From NCBI GenBank assembly GCA_013339765.2, contig CM023450.1, forward strand, positions 41,476,745 through 41,540,744: a stretch of 64,000 nt of DNA, read 5' to 3'. Source of the DNA: Haemaphysalis longicornis. Lineage: Eukaryota; Arthropoda; Arachnida; Ixodida; Ixodidae. Below the pieces are notes generated by a model. That model was not told where the DNA came from and made no database searches. It saw only the letters and a program-made list of their open reading frames with translations. The translations under genes were made by a program, and so were the position numbers. Below, in pieces: positions 10,975 through 23,157 of the stretch (positions within the stretch are counted from its first letter, which is position 1; each line of letters starts with the position of its first letter).

Positions 10975-12299
10975 CTCCAGCCACTTATTGAGTACCTCGA
11001 GGGATGTAACGCGCTTATCCCACGACTTTTTAGGCGCTCACTTTCATCTTTCGTTCTCCGGGACGGCGTGCTCTTTAAAAAAGGATTTCACCCTACAGGA
11101 TCCGAATACCTTCTGGTTGTACCGACATGCCTGCACGGAGACGTTCTACACGCTTGCCACTCGTCGGGGCACTTTGGCTTCGCTCGCACAATGGCGCGCG
11201 TCCGCCAGAAGTACTACTGACCAAAGTTAGCCGCGACAATCAAACACTACGTTACAACGTGCCGGGATTGCCAGCGCCGCAAATCTCCATCTACTCGGCC
11301 AGCCGGCTTCTTACAGTCAATTCATCCCCGAACCTGCCATTTCAACAGATCGGCATGGATTTACTCGGCCCATTTCCTTTGTCGTCAGCTGGAAACAAGT
11401 GGATTGTGGTCGCTACTGACTGCCTTACACGATACTGCGAATCAAAGGGACTACCACGAGGAACACTAGCGGAAATTGCGAGATTTTTCCTCCACAGTAT
11501 TGTGCTCCGCCATGGTGCCCCAGCAGTCGTCATCACTGACCGAGGAACTGCGTTTACATCAGCGCTTACTGAAGAACCAATAAAAATTACGCACACCGAC
11601 CACCACCGCCCAACTGCATACCATCCGCAAACGAATGGTCTGACCGAGCGGCTCAACAAGACCATCGCTGATATGATTTCCATGTATGTTAACGATGACC
11701 ACAAGAACTGGGATGAGGTACGTTGTATTCGCATACAACACGGCTCCGCAGGAAACAACCGGCTTCACTCATTTTCGTCTCGTTCATGGTCGGGAGGTCA
11801 CCACAATGCTTGATGCGATGCTTCTGCCCAGTGGAACTGAAGCACCCACTTCAGGCGCTGAAGAATTCACTAGGCGCGCCGAAGCAGTTCGCAACCTCGC
11901 GCGATGTAGAATACGGAACCAACAAAAAATCGACGCACGCCGATATAACAACCGGCACAGAAAGGTGATTTACCAGTCCGGAGACCAGGTTTTGGTGTCG
12001 AGCCCCGTGCGCCTTCGAAGGAGATCCGAAAAACTGTTGCGCCGCTACTTCGGCCCCTACAAAGTGGTGCGTCAACTCAGTGAGGTTACGTACCAGGTGT
12101 TCCCGAAGGAACTGTTCGATCGCGGCGGAGGGCCTTTCCAGATGTTGTTCATGTGGCCAGGATGAAGCTGACCACTCACGTTGAGTGCCGACGGCCGTTC
12201 AATGGGCTTGATGGACTTACGGCTGCTGAAGTTGCAATCTCACTCCTGGAGGAGTGCCAAAGATGCCTACAATACTGTGAAGGACTGTCGGAACTATAG
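10975..12299 (+). pseudogene. Ty3 integrase, frameshifted
   Basis: The zinc-binding N-terminus (HACHSSGHFGFAR, then CRDCQRR) reads in one frame. After a frameshift near 11290 comes the catalytic core: MDLLGPF with the first Asp, ITDRGTAF with the second, and HPQTNGLTERLN with the Glu. A second shift near 11718 leads to AYNTAPQETTG and the C-terminal GPYKVV motif. The frame then shifts again into DVVHVARMK and ends in a TAG at 12297. The catalytic triad is intact but the frame is not. Confidence 0.88.
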
Positions 12300-12390
12300 T
12301 AGCAACAGGTGGTTCTGTTTAGAGCCTTCCTTTTTGTTGTTTACACTTTTCTTTAGCATCGAGTCGATGCTTTTTGAAGGAGAGGGATAG

Positions 12391-12584
12391 TGCCACACTA
12401 TGAACGATAATTATCCCCACAAGGGTATGCGCCGACTACTCGGAAACCGCCATGACCACTAGGCGGAGCCAGGGACCTGGTTAGAGGAAGAAGACGTTCT
12501 GCCTCCTTGCTCGTTACCGTGTGTGGGCTCTATATTGATTAAAACTAGTCTTCTGTTTGGCAACCATCTGTCTCTTTCGTGACA
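12391..12584 (+). repeat. 3' LTR of the Ty3-type element
   Basis: 194 bp, TGCCACAC to GTGACA, so TG...CA ended, directly after the polypurine tract and directly before the CTAT target duplication. Confidence 0.9.
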
Positions 12585-12750
12585 CTATTAGTAATTTTAT
12601 GCGAATTGCCGCAATGAAGCTCACATGGTAACATGCTCGAACATCAGAATTTTTATTTACCGCATTTTCTGTGAATTTATCTTGTGTGCCGCATTTAGTT
12701 CTTAGCACAACGGGTGAAAATTGTTCGCACATGGTAAGACTATTATAGGA

Positions 12751-13045
12751 CCCGCCGCGGTGGCTCAATGGCTCAGGCGTTGCGCTGCTGAGCACGAGGT
12801 CGCGGGTTCGATTCCCGGCCGCTGCGGCCACTTTTCTGATGGAGGCGAAAAGTAAAAACGCCCGTGTGTACGAGATTTCGGCGCACGTTAAAGATCCCCA
12901 GGTGGTCAAAATTAATCCGGAGCCCTCCACTACGGCGCGCCTCATCGCCTGCGTTGCGCCGGCGCTTTAAACCCTACAATCAATAAATCAATCAATCGCC
13001 TGCGTTGCGTCCGCGCGTTAAACCCTACAACCAATCAAGTCTACT
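12751..13045 (+). mobile_element. tRNA-derived SINE (Ruka-like), full length
   Basis: Head with a Pol III A box (TGGCTCAATGG, 12761-12771) and B box (GGTTCGATTCC, 12805-12815). The body contains GATCCCCAGGTGGTCAAAAT and the tail is CAAT-type. This is the layout of Ruka, a SINE known from hard ticks. The last 40 bp are present twice: GCCTGCGTTGCG...AAACCCTACAA recurs after the first tail. Confidence 0.85.
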
Positions 13046-13049
13046 ATAG

Positions 13050-13550
13050 GGTTGAAGGACGCACTTAGTAATATTTTTTCAAAACGAAAAACAGAAATAC
13101 GTCACAGGCCTTAAACTTAAACTAAAAACCCTTAAATTTCCTGCATTACCTCCATATTTTAATCTTGGTACAGCGGTCCATTCCCTACGGACACAGCGGA
13201 CGACACTCGAATAAGGCTTTGAAGCGCTTGCGCGAGAGTTTTCTTTTTTTTCAGATCCCATAGTTCACTTCGAACTTGTAACCTTCTATCCGCGCATGAC
13301 TGCATTCCGTGTGTATTTGAACTCTCCATCGAAAATCGCCGTTTCTTAACAGTGGGCAAACTTTCCAAGCGCTTTGCATAACGCCAGTAAATGCGGCTGA
13401 AACGCGTAATTAGCAATTAGGCATTCAGTTAGTAACTAATAAGGTGGCCATCTCATCTCAGGCACACTGCTCTACCACACTGTTCGAACATCACGCGTTA
13501 TGCTTCTGCCCTTGGAAAAGTAGAATAAATCTGGTGATTTTGGCACGCAC
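13050..13550. other. Intron 3 end, nothing recognised
   Basis: AT-rich sequence without repeats or domains up to the exon 3 donor. Confidence 0.4.
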
Positions 13551-13767
13551 CCAGACAGAGATGTGGCCGTCGGCTGCTGGTCCTCTGGCCTTCCTTGAAG
13601 CGCGACGGGAGCAGGAACGAAGGGCCCCGTGTCCGGGCGGAAGAGGAACTCGCCGAAGATGCCCTCATGCGTCGACACCTCGGAGTCGTCGTCGGGAAGG
13701 ATCAGCTCCAGCTTGAAGTACACGATGACCGAGTCGACGGGAAGAAGGTCCAGCACATACTCCACCA
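13551..13767 (-). CDS. Exon 3 of FBXO22-like gene: FIST N-terminal-like segment
   Basis: Starts after the acceptor TTCGCAG and supplies two bases completing codon 115 (Val), then residues 116-186 and two bases of codon 187. The sequence VEYVLDLLPVDSVIVYFKLE is a helix-strand pair like the one in the FIST N-terminal half of FBXO22. An acidic loop (PDDDSEVSTHEG) and the hydrophobic FGEFLFRPD follow. The donor TGG then GTGCGT is weak but gives phase 2, which exon 4 needs. Codon use is GC-rich at third positions, unlike the surrounding intron, which supports genuine coding constraint. Confidence 0.68.
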
Positions 13768-14295
13768 CTGCGAACATTGACGGTCTCTTTTATTTGCCTG
13801 TCCAGAGCAGTTCAGAGCAGTTCGGGGGCAGTCAAAAACTGCTGTTCCAACAGAAATTCCATGGGCACAAAAATGCGAAGCTGCTCTAGGGCAGTTCTGA
13901 GAAGTTTAAAAAAATTGGAGCAGCCTGCACTAGTGGCGCAAGGCTGGAGAAACAGCAGATCTGGCGGCCCCTCTCTCTTCGTCGGAGACCCGACTGTTGC
14001 ACCTCACATGGATCTCCCAACTTGCCGTTGAAAGTTCTCCATGACTGGCAGGTCCGGATCATTTCGTCCGCAGGCTTTCATATTTCTCCCAAAGTGGACC
14101 GCGTTGCACACGCTAGAACCAGCGGCAAACGACTTCGCGAACTCTAGCGTGAGCTCTCCTGTGCTCCCCACTTCAGGCGTGGACGCACGTGAACTGTTTT
14201 TATGGTATTTCTTTGTGACCTCCTCACGTGGCGAAAGCCCACGCGCAAGCCTGGACGACAAGCCGAGGCTTGTCCGGCCGCCGTCATCCGTGCTG

Positions 14296-14383
14296 ACGGC
14301 ACAGCACCGTGTAAATCGAAACATCTGTGAATAAAAGGTTCGCAAAAGGTTAACAAGAACAAAATGAAAGGTTCACAAAAGGT

Positions 14384-14446
<63 letters not shown>

Positions 14447-14555
14447 GCACAGCACCATGTAAATCGAAACATCCGTGAACAAAAGGTTCACAAAAGGTTA
14501 ACAAGAACAAAATAAAAGGTTCACAAAAGGTTAGAGAGAGAGATTAGATAGATAC

Positions 14556-14653
<98 letters not shown>
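14296..14653 (+). repeat. Duplicated unit with (AG)n and (GATA)n microsatellites
   Basis: A unit containing GTAAATCGAAACATC and two AAAAGGTT motifs occurs at 14307-14385 and again at 14457-14535. Each copy ends in an AG run (14385-14445 and 14533 onward). The second run continues as (GATA)n, then another (AG)n up to 14653. The pattern suggests duplication of unit plus tract, perhaps by unequal exchange. Confidence 0.75.
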
Positions 14654-14654
<1 letters not shown>

Positions 14655-14689
14655 CTCCTGGAGGGCCGTGCTGCGCATCCGCGAGGAGC

Positions 14690-16260
14690 TTTGGATTGGA
14701 ATGGATTGAAGTGAATTGTATTTGGATTTGATTCGATTGGATTAAATTGAATTGTATTGTATTGGATTGGATAGGAAATCGTTTTAGCAGCAGTAAGCTC
14801 TCTCACGGGTGATTTAGGGTAAGAACGATCCCCAGTGCTTCGCCCACTCGTCATGATTCACTTCGCGGAGATGCGTGAATTTTATTTTTTTTCTGATAGC
14901 ACTTTTTGAGAACGCCGCTAGACCAAGCACAAGGTTAAACTGCTCTGCTGTTAAAATGACAAATTAGAAGTCAATCGATCCCTGTGATACGCCTCCCTCT
15001 ATGGCGCGCGTACAGGCTTTCAAGAGACACGCGGCGCGTAACTGCATGCCTGCAGCCATCGACGTATTGAGATTCAGAGCTATACGGCTTACCCGAAACA
15101 AGCTTGCGGTGTGTTAACTGACATTTAGGAAACGATCAGAGTTATTTCTCAAACAAACAGGCTACAGCACAATATGCAAGCAACAAGAAAGCAACGGGCA
15201 GTGCGGGACACTCAAGTTTCCCCTTACCTGCAAAGTGTGTGAAATCAAGGGTCTGGAGTCGCAGTGTGCATACACAATTAGGGAGTAGTCGAAAAGGCGT
15301 ATTACATCGCAGCTTAACAGACACGCGCTAAAGCCTAGGACTTGGGAAGAACAGAAGTACCCAAGAGCAATGATACCAGGCCGTCCCTGACATTTAGCTA
15401 GCCTCCCATTTACTGGCGCTTCGTCCGTGAGCTGTGACATGAAAGTGTGCCAGCTGTGATAGATAGTACACTTTCGCCACTTCGGACGGAAATGCATAGA
15501 GTGCACGCGAGAACACGGTTACTGTTTTGGAAATGCGAGTACCTCCGTCGGTGCTATTAGTGGTGGGGAAGCAGCTATAGAAAAAGGCAAAAAGGCACAA
15601 AATGGATATACAATGAACACAAGACGCACCGATGCCTTGTATCTGTCTTGTACACGAATATCTTCCACGTGTCTCCTCCTCGCAGATGGTATTCCGGTGC
15701 TTCCTTCCGCGGGAGAGTTTCTGAGAGCAACTGGAGACGCCCGTTTTCTTCAATGCATGCTGTCCTGTTCCTTTCACGAGTTATGTTCGTCTTCCTTTTT
15801 TTCGCGCGAGTATTGGACCGCTGCGTGACCGATGGTTCTCGCCACACTTAGTTGGCAGGATAATACTTCTTCCTCTCATCTGAGTCAGTCAGCCGCTGTG
15901 CTGGCCATAATTACGATAGGGCTCCCGTATTTAACTAGTACGCTTCATGCAGAATATAGTTGTGATGTTACAGCTCTTTGTGGCGGTATGTGCATTGGTG
16001 TCAGGCCATCTGTCTTCATCCACAAAGCAGCGGTGGCACTGTTTAGGTTTGTCAGAGGCGAGCAACATCGGATATGTCCCGTATAAAAGCTCCGCGTGCT
16101 ACCTTCTTTTATTTTTAGCAGGCTTCACATTACCCAAAGTAACCACGCACGCAAAGCGGGGCCTGATTATAGGAATGCGGCACTGGTGGCACGGTGAGAG
16201 TGAAGATGCAGCACCTGCACATTTAACAACACACAGTTCCGCTGATCTTTCAACAATCTA
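14690..16260. other. Intron 2 stretch, mostly unrecognised
   Basis: The first 90 bp (14690-14775) are a degenerate ATTGGATTG-type low-complexity run. The remainder shows no domain, tRNA or repeat ends that I can identify. Confidence 0.4.
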
Positions 16261-16384
16261 GGAGGTATGTACTTAAAAATCAGGAGGGAAAGAAAAACAT
16301 CACCAGGAAGGGTGTTACAGGCCTGCCAAGGCGAACACGCTCGTACACGCACACACTAACATACACGCGCACGCGCACATGCAG

Positions 16385-16390
16385 AGCACA

Positions 16391-16447
<57 letters not shown>

Positions 16448-16452
16448 ACAAT

Positions 16453-16509
<57 letters not shown>

Positions 16510-16510
16510 G
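16385..16510. repeat. (CA)n-(TA)n compound microsatellite
   Basis: About 27 CA units (16391-16445) are followed by about 28 TA units (16451-16508) with one phase break. Long open frames across it are artefacts of the repeats. Confidence 0.95.
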
Positions 16511-16839
16511 CGCGCACACATACCCAAGTTTCCTAACAATACGACAAAGCCGATCAAATTCGCGGAAGTGCCAAAATTGATTAACGGGAGCAGGAATATG
16601 GGAATTTGTGTCGAAAACATGTCAAGGATTGGAGAAGCCTCTAACATTAGGGTAATAAACAAGAAGGTTGGTATTTGTATATACACAATGTATGCACAGA
16701 GGGTCGAAGCTGGTAATATTACGAACAACACGGATGAGATTATGTAAGTACAGGAAAGCTTCTGTGCAGATTCATTAAGCGAGAAAACCGCACTGAACAG
16801 ACACCCTTGTTCGCGATATTCCAGCAGTAACTGAATACA

Positions 16840-18000
16840 AAATGGAAAAGGTAAGGGTAGCCGGAGGGGATGACGGAATACCCCATGCGTAGGAAGTAAT
16901 GGGTAGTCTAGGAATAATGTGTAGTAAATAATTTGTAGTAATTCATGGGTAGTAATTCACTAGAAGGGTGATGTCAAAGAGCTCAGATTAAGGTTTACAG
17001 ACCCATCAGCCTATTATCTGTTGTATAAAAGTCGTTTACCAAGATAGCAGTCAACAGAATAAGTGAGCCCCGAGGAAATATTACGGAAAAGCCTTAGATT
17101 CAGTAGATGCTTACCGCCACAGTGATGGAGGCATTTGAGGAACAAGGAGCAAGCACGTACACAGGGCTCTTAGAGGGCATATACAAGGAAACAAGGAATC
17201 TACGGGCACAATAAACCTTCATAACAAAGGGCGAAGTTCTCTTAGGAAAAGCGTCCGCCAAGGGCACCCCGTCTCACCTATATTCTTTAAACAGTATATC
17301 TAGTAAACGTATTTTAAAAGCTTGACTGGGCGAAGTCTGGGATATTAGTCAAGGTACGATATTCTAGCCACCTGAGATTTGCGGATGACATCATCTTGTC
17401 CAGCAAATCGGGAAAATTCCGGCAAAGAGTTAATCAGGAACTCTACCGAGAAAACTTAGTGGGAGGTCAAGATGAATATGAATAAGCAGGAATTACTGTT
17501 AAATATACAGGAAGAAGGCTCCGCTGCAGCATCCGCAATAAAATAGTAAACGAGATGGCGATACTATAATTATCAGGGACAAGTTAACAGCACCAATTAA
17601 AACCACTAGGAGCTAACAAGGTGTAGCCTTCGGCAAGCTCTTCTGAACAATACAATATGCTACTTCTGTCACTACAAGAAAAGGTATACAACCGATTCGC
17701 ACTCGGCGTGACTAATTGTTGGTAATAAACCTGAGAACTCGCAAAACACCTCGACGGAAAATTTAGCGCTGCTCACGAGGCATGGTAAGACGAATGGTAG
17801 GAGTAACGCTTGGAGAGAGGAAACGAGTGCCTTGGGTTTGGGAGCAGACTCCGTTGGGAGATAAACTGACTCAAATTAAGAGGGGGCAACGGAATTTGGC
17901 TGGACATGTAATGGGGAGAACGCAAATCCGGTAGACAACAAGGGTAAAGGCGTGGACACCGGGAGACGGGGCTAGAAGTAGGGGACGACCGGTGACTTGC
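16840..18000 (+). mobile_element. RTE/L2-like LINE remnant
   Basis: Heavily mutated reverse transcriptase with HLRFADDIILSS (FADD box at 17378-17389), preceded by a GEVLLGKASAKGTP stretch standing for the usual RQGxPxSP motif. It is followed by the downstream region ending in a basic RSRGRP-like tail near 17980. Stops interrupt every frame. The sequence order fits RTE or L2/Daphne-type elements, which I cannot separate by eye. It is joined abruptly at about 18000 to a different LINE fragment. Confidence 0.6.
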
Positions 18001-18345
18001 CGCATAAACACCTAACGAAAGAGGAGGGACGGCAGCTCCGTGCACTGCAGACGAATACCTTTCTCAATCCCACTGAATGCCATATGTTGTACCTCACCGT
18101 ATACTCCTCGCTATGCCGCTTCGGCAAAGCCCCCGGGAAGCTCTTTCATATGGTTGGGGGCTGTGCCTACGCCCCACTACATTTGTGCGATCCCTCGCTT
18201 TCTTCTTACGAGCTTTGGGAGAGAGCTCTGACCAGCTCCGACTTTAATGATCAGCGCGTGTTGGTGTTGAGGACTGTTTAGGCTGGAAAAGCTCAAGGGG
18301 TCTTGGACTGAGGACTCCTCCTCATTGCTTTTCTCAATGAACGCG
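18000..18345 (+). mobile_element. C-terminal fragment of an RNase H-type LINE
   Basis: One open frame reads EEGRQLRALQTNTFLNPTEC, then KLFHMVGGCAYAP and YELWERALTSSDFNDQ. It is the same kind of C-terminus as at 5050-5330, but with the zinc-knuckle Cys pair lost. An (CT)n tract (18351-18382) follows at once. Confidence 0.55.
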
Positions 18346-18347
18346 TT

Positions 18348-18350
<3 letters not shown>

Positions 18351-18382
<32 letters not shown>
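18351..18382. repeat. (CT)n microsatellite
   Basis: Sixteen perfect CT units followed by a G run, inside intron 2 near the exon 2 donor. Confidence 0.9.
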
Positions 18383-18385
<3 letters not shown>

Positions 18386-18534
18386 ATGGGGGGGGATGCC
18401 GTAAGGCGAATCGGTGGCACATAATGAATTCGGACCGCCCGGGTTAGGAGTAGGTGGAAGTCCATGGGAGGGGCCTTCGCCCTGCAGTGAACATACAAGA
18501 TATATGGTGTGGATGAGGCATGTCCGTCCCGCAC

Positions 18535-18706
18535 CTCTCTTGTCCTCGCTCAGGTCGCCGTGGTGGCAGAGGATGACGAGAGATGGCCGCATGCCGGCCA
18601 TGCGGGCGATGTTGCGGAAGCGCGCGAAGCGGGAGCAGAAGATCTCCATGCACACCTGGACGCCGCCCAGGCACGACTGGAGCTCGTTTTCCTCCTTCCC
18701 GCTCTC
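18535..18706 (-). CDS. Exon 2 of FBXO22-like gene: start of FIST region
   Basis: Encodes residues 58-114 plus one base of codon 115. The acceptor is the CAG ending at 18707, preceded by a pyrimidine-rich tract. It opens in phase 0, matching exon 1. The stretch FRNIARMAGMRPSLVILCHH resembles the FBXO22 segment that follows the F-box, a short helix then a hydrophobic strand. The donor is taken as GAG followed by GTGCGG because it leaves phase 1, the only nearby choice that keeps exon 3 in its conserved frame. A better-looking GTATGT 45 nt downstream gives the wrong phase. Confidence in the 3' edge is moderate. Confidence 0.68.
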
Positions 18707-18859
18707 CTGTTTGGACAAGCCCGAAACCAAGAACGTCGTTTCAGCATGAGACAGTCTTTTGAGAGTGTAGGGAAGAGTTTCGCGATTGCACATAGGAATG
18801 CGTAAAAACACCCATTGTCACCCTTAAAGAAGTGAATAAAAGATTCTAGAGACACTCCC

Positions 18860-21800
18860 TCCTTTCTCCATCACGTCGTATTTGCTTACATTGGTTGCCG
18901 CAGGTAGAAGAGCTGGATCCCCAGGTCAATCTCTGGGTTCCCAAGTCAATCTTTTTATTTCTGCCACAGAGAGACACCGCCGTTGCAGGCAGCGGCGGAT
19001 CCAAGAAATACTGTCCTGACCTGACATTTTACCCTCGCTTAGCGCCTTCCCAACTAGCCCTGCTAAGCTTTAGTGTATATGCATCCCCACTTTTGGCTGT
19101 GGGCTATAACTAGTGCCCGCTCACTCCCCCTTCTTCCCCTTTCAGAAGCTCGCTCTGGGGCTGCCGCTGGTTTCTGCAACCTTAAAACATTTTTTCTCAT
19201 TAGTCGAGGGTAATGTCGATGCTCCGCATCGGAATTGGGGGTTTTATAGTCATGTTATTCTTCCACCTGGTGAACCGCATCACTTCCTGGACGCCCCCTC
19301 CATCCAACACCCCTCAGTTGCAAGCAAGTCAACCGTAACAGTGACGTCGTAGACGGGAGTCACGTGACATTCGTTTATGGCGTCGCTGGTGACGCCATAA
19401 GTGCCTGGTTGTTGCTTCACAGGTACCTTTATCTTAGATATCCGTGAATTCCCTTGAACCGGTGACCTTGCGGTGATCTCGCTGTGGCCGTGCGTTGTCT
19501 ACTACGTCCCCTTAGGTACCGAGGCTTCACAAATACTTCTGGAGTGGTCCATGAATACAAACAGCATTTAGTAGGCATGATCGCAAATCTTCTATCTACG
19601 TGTTCTTTCAGCGGAAATGGCCCATTCAGTTGGTGAAAGGTTTGAAAAATACCTCCGCCATCCAACAGAAAATTTTCATGTGGTTTCGCATTTTATAACG
19701 GCACAGCTTACTCTATCTGTAAGGGTACGCAATAGAAATGCTGGAACTGCATTCCTAACAGCTGGCGCACGCGGCCAACTTTTTCTCATCATCCGAGCCA
19801 TAATAATGCAGCAACACATTCGCGAACCACGAACAATGGCTAAGTGCATACTCACTGTCAACTGCTTTCTTTCCGTTTGGACCGAGACAACAATCGCTTT
19901 GCAGTTTTCCAAGTGCGCCCTATATTCAACGCGGAAATTCGAAACCGCATGCGCGGATCCTGACAAGCCACTAGCGCGTCTCCAACGGCCCCGCTTCTCT
20001 CGGGACGTCAAGAATTTTTCTTCCACAACGGCCCATTAACTTAGCGGGACATTTGCAAGGCTGTGCATAAATGATGACACGCGCAGGCCCTGAGATGAAA
20101 CTGCGTGCCGAAGTTCTTTAATAGATCAATAGCATTTGATGCGCCTAGAAGAGTCCCGTCAGGGTCTTTCCTATCCAATCCACGTGTTTGTTCTTTCGCT
20201 AGAGGGCCGCTATAAAAGGGAAGCGTAGATATCATTCGCAGGGGGAACAAGGGCAATGGCAACAAAGTACGTATCGTTGTTGAAGATACGTTCGCAAGGC
20301 CATGAAGCGAACAGGGCGAGGAACAGGAGCTGATAAAAGAGGCGGAATAAGTGGTCGTCCCCAATTCGTTGGAAGAACTATCTAGCGTTATTGAGGGCGT
20401 ATTCGTTCATGGCCGATGATTTCCCAGTTGCAGGCAGCGCTCCGAGACAGCGTTACCCCAGTACTACTCGAGAGCCAGAGGGATGACGCCACGTTCACAA
20501 GCATAACCAGCGAACAGTAAACGCGAGCCCTTTTATAGCAAGCAGAACGCGTACCATGGGCTTCTCCGCGCAAAATTAAGCGGTAATTGTGTTTGCGAAC
20601 ACGTGCCGATCTGGAAGTCTCCAAACTTACGTCGCGCCTTTTTTTTTTTTTTTTTTTTTTTGCCTCGCTTACTCCGTGCGCAGAAACGTGAGTGTAATAC
20701 GCATGTAGCCATTTTCTCTAGTCCACGGCAACCGAAATTATCTGCATGTAATGCCCGCGCATCTACCAATAGCTCCGAACGAACTGCACAGAGCTGATAG
20801 GCGATTGGTATCCATTGAGTTATGTTTATATTTCCGGTGTTTTTCGTTTTAAATTTTGGCGCGTATTTTGCCCGCCCTCCGGATCATTTCCGCTGCGAGA
20901 ATTACCACTTGACGCTCGCGTGGCCTGATCATCCGCTCGGTAACATTACAAAGCTAAGAAAAACGTACATTAACTAGCTCGATGTAAGCTATCCTGGGAC
21001 CCACCTGACATATTCCGGGATGAAATACCGCAAATGTACGAGCGCGCCTGAATTACTTACGCTGTAACACCGCTTTAATAATTTTTACCTATAGGAACGG
21101 TGAGTAAAGTTGTAATAAAAAGTAGCAAAAAAAAAAAAAACTCTACAGTAGTGTTAGACACGGTCGAAAATATTTTGGTAATATGATCAAAGCTTACTAC
21201 ACTGAGTACTTCACTGCACTACGAAATGTTAACTATACGCTTGCATGTTGGCCCGAGCAGACGCAGAGTGTCGTTTACTCAACGCATTGACACTAAGACA
21301 TTACTTTGCAAGGTCGGCGGAAGCACGCAACCAGCAGAGTCCGCAGGGGCGTCCGCAGGGAAGAGCGCCTGTCGCACATAAATTACGTCATCTAACGAAA
21401 AAAAAAAAAAACGATGTGCAGGGACGGCCGTTGAACTCATGGACGTGCCTTGGCAGGAATTGAAAGTGACTTAACGCATTGAAAGTGATTTGAAAGTGAC
21501 TCAACCACTTTCTCTCGCCGACGCCGGGCGGATGGGCGTTCGAAGTATGCACGGCGGCGAAATAAGCCGGGACGCGCGAGCGCGTGGCAAAATGCCTCGA
21601 CGCGCCATCTGACGTTGCATCTCTGATATCCAGACATCCATGTGCGCGTGCGCGTCCAACCACGCTTCCTAGCCTGTCTTTTCCCCCACTTCAAGCGGCA
21701 AAGCTGATCACATGCAGCGCTTAGTGATAGCGGGTACTTTGCTAGCATTCCTCACTCGCACACGCCTCGGCGGCGAACGGCGAGAGTGAAGTGTGTGTTG

Positions 21801-22240
21801 CCCGCTCTGCCCAATACGGCAGAAAACATATCCCGTCTAAGGACAAACATGTACCTCATATATTACGTCGTGTATTTGTATATTTTGCCTAAAACATGCA
21901 GTGGGTTGGTAACTAAAAGTGAGCACACCAAACAGGAAGGAATTTAGGCTAGAAATAATTTATTTGAATAAATAGTGATCAGAGGTGAACTTGCACACGT
22001 ATTAATTCAGGCTTTGACGGGTAAAAACGCGAGCAGAGATCGGCGCGACCGTAGGTTCGATAAAAAAGAACAAAAATAGGTTGCAATGTACGTTGAATTT
22101 ATTGACACAGGAAAACATTTTTCGCGCTTAAACCGCCAAACAAGCGGTATCGCCCTTAAAACTACGATTTCAAAATCTCGTTGCAATGCGTCCTTTGTCA
22201 GAGCCAAGCAGATAGGGCAAAACACCGCCGAAGCGTGTGC
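18860..22240. other. Intron 1 stretch without recognised genes
   Basis: The longest open frame (19617-20039, 140 codons) has no recognised domain and is matched by a comparable antisense frame. A 22-bp T run (20639-20661), an A run near 21127 and another near 21398 look like retroposon poly(A) tails or slippage. A GC-rich patch at 21420-21780 contains three close TTGAAAGTGA motifs of unknown meaning. Confidence 0.4.
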
Positions 22241-22249
22241 CAGCGAGAT

Positions 22250-23157
22250 GTGTTGAGCATAAACAGTGACCCCTAGCGGCAAGCGCTCAATGCTATCAGC
22301 TTTGCGGCTTCAAGCGAAGGACAGGGTAGTATACAGGGGTTGGGCGCGCACGTGTACATTGGTGTCTCGACAGCAGAAGTGCAATATCAGGCTGCCCGTT
22401 TGGCATGGGTGCCCGATCACACAGACTCGGGTAGGGGCAACCAGGCTGCACACGAGGCAGCAAAGAAGTGTCTCGCTAGTACCCCGCCCCTGGACGACGA
22501 CGCGTCGCGCCCCTCTTCTGACCATCGCCTTCAACTTGACCACGCACGCCATGCTCGGAAGGTACGCCTTGCGTCCGTTACTCCCGCTGGATACTTGGCT
22601 CTGGCTCCTCCGATGCCTCGCTCTGCGGAAATCTTCGTAAACAAAACTATTGCTAACTTAGCCCTCACACCCCACATCATGCGAAAACGGCTTCACTCGG
22701 CAAGATCTCCACCTCCTTACTGCCCCTGCTATTAAATCTCAGTGTTCGCCACACTCAACCACTCAATCTGGCACAGCACCGCATTTTCTTTGTACCGCCC
22801 TATACTCATCAACGCTTTGCCACGTGATGCCTCTCAAGACGACCCCCCTAAGAAGACCCTAATTTTTTCACAGCCCTCGGGGTGTTCGGCCTAGAGAGTG
22901 GTCTCATGATTAGTGCCAACCGGGGTCTACCCCGTTCATAATTGTTGACTTGACTCATATGATCCCAACCCTAGCGTGGCTCTGCTGATGGCAGTGATCT
23001 CTTCTATGGCGTTCAAGGACCCACTATTTGTGCTACTCGGCTACTCCTGCCTGCCTCTTCCCCCTCTTCCTTTATTACGGCCGCATGGTCTTCCCTTTAA
23101 ATAAAGGATTACAACAACAGCAGCAACAACCACAACAACCACAACAACAACAACAAT
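22250..23157 (+). mobile_element. 3' end of an RNase H-type LINE with (CAA)n tail
   Basis: The frame at 22340 reads AARLAWVPDHTDSGRGNQAAHEAA, the last helix region of a LINE RNase H (WVPGHxxxxGNxxAxxAA). A 3' UTR follows, then TTTAAATAAAGGATTACAAC and a CAA-rich tail (23110-23157). This is the usual end of I/R1-type LINEs in arthropods. It is 5'-truncated and dead, and lies in intron 1 antisense to the host gene. Confidence 0.65.

Larger units (their letters stand above)
7985..12584 (+). mobile_element. Complete but inactivated Ty3-type LTR retrotransposon
   Basis: Two LTRs (7985-8174 and 12391-12584) enclose pol in the order protease, reverse transcriptase, RNase H, integrase, the Ty3 order. 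A 4-bp direct repeat, CTAT, flanks the element at 7981-7984 and 12585-12588 and marks the insertion site. A purine tract, AAGGAGAGGGA, sits just before the 3' LTR. A TTTGGTGAAGG candidate primer site starts just after the 5' LTR. Stops and frameshifts in every pol domain and a missing or unrecognisable gag show it is dead. It sits in intron 3, antisense to the host gene. Confidence 0.9.

Noticed and set aside
16280..16747. Long frames across (CA)n and (TA)n
   Set aside because: Produced entirely by microsatellites lacking stop codons.
18509..18805. 98-codon plus-strand frame
   Set aside because: Antisense shadow of exon 2 of the F-box gene.
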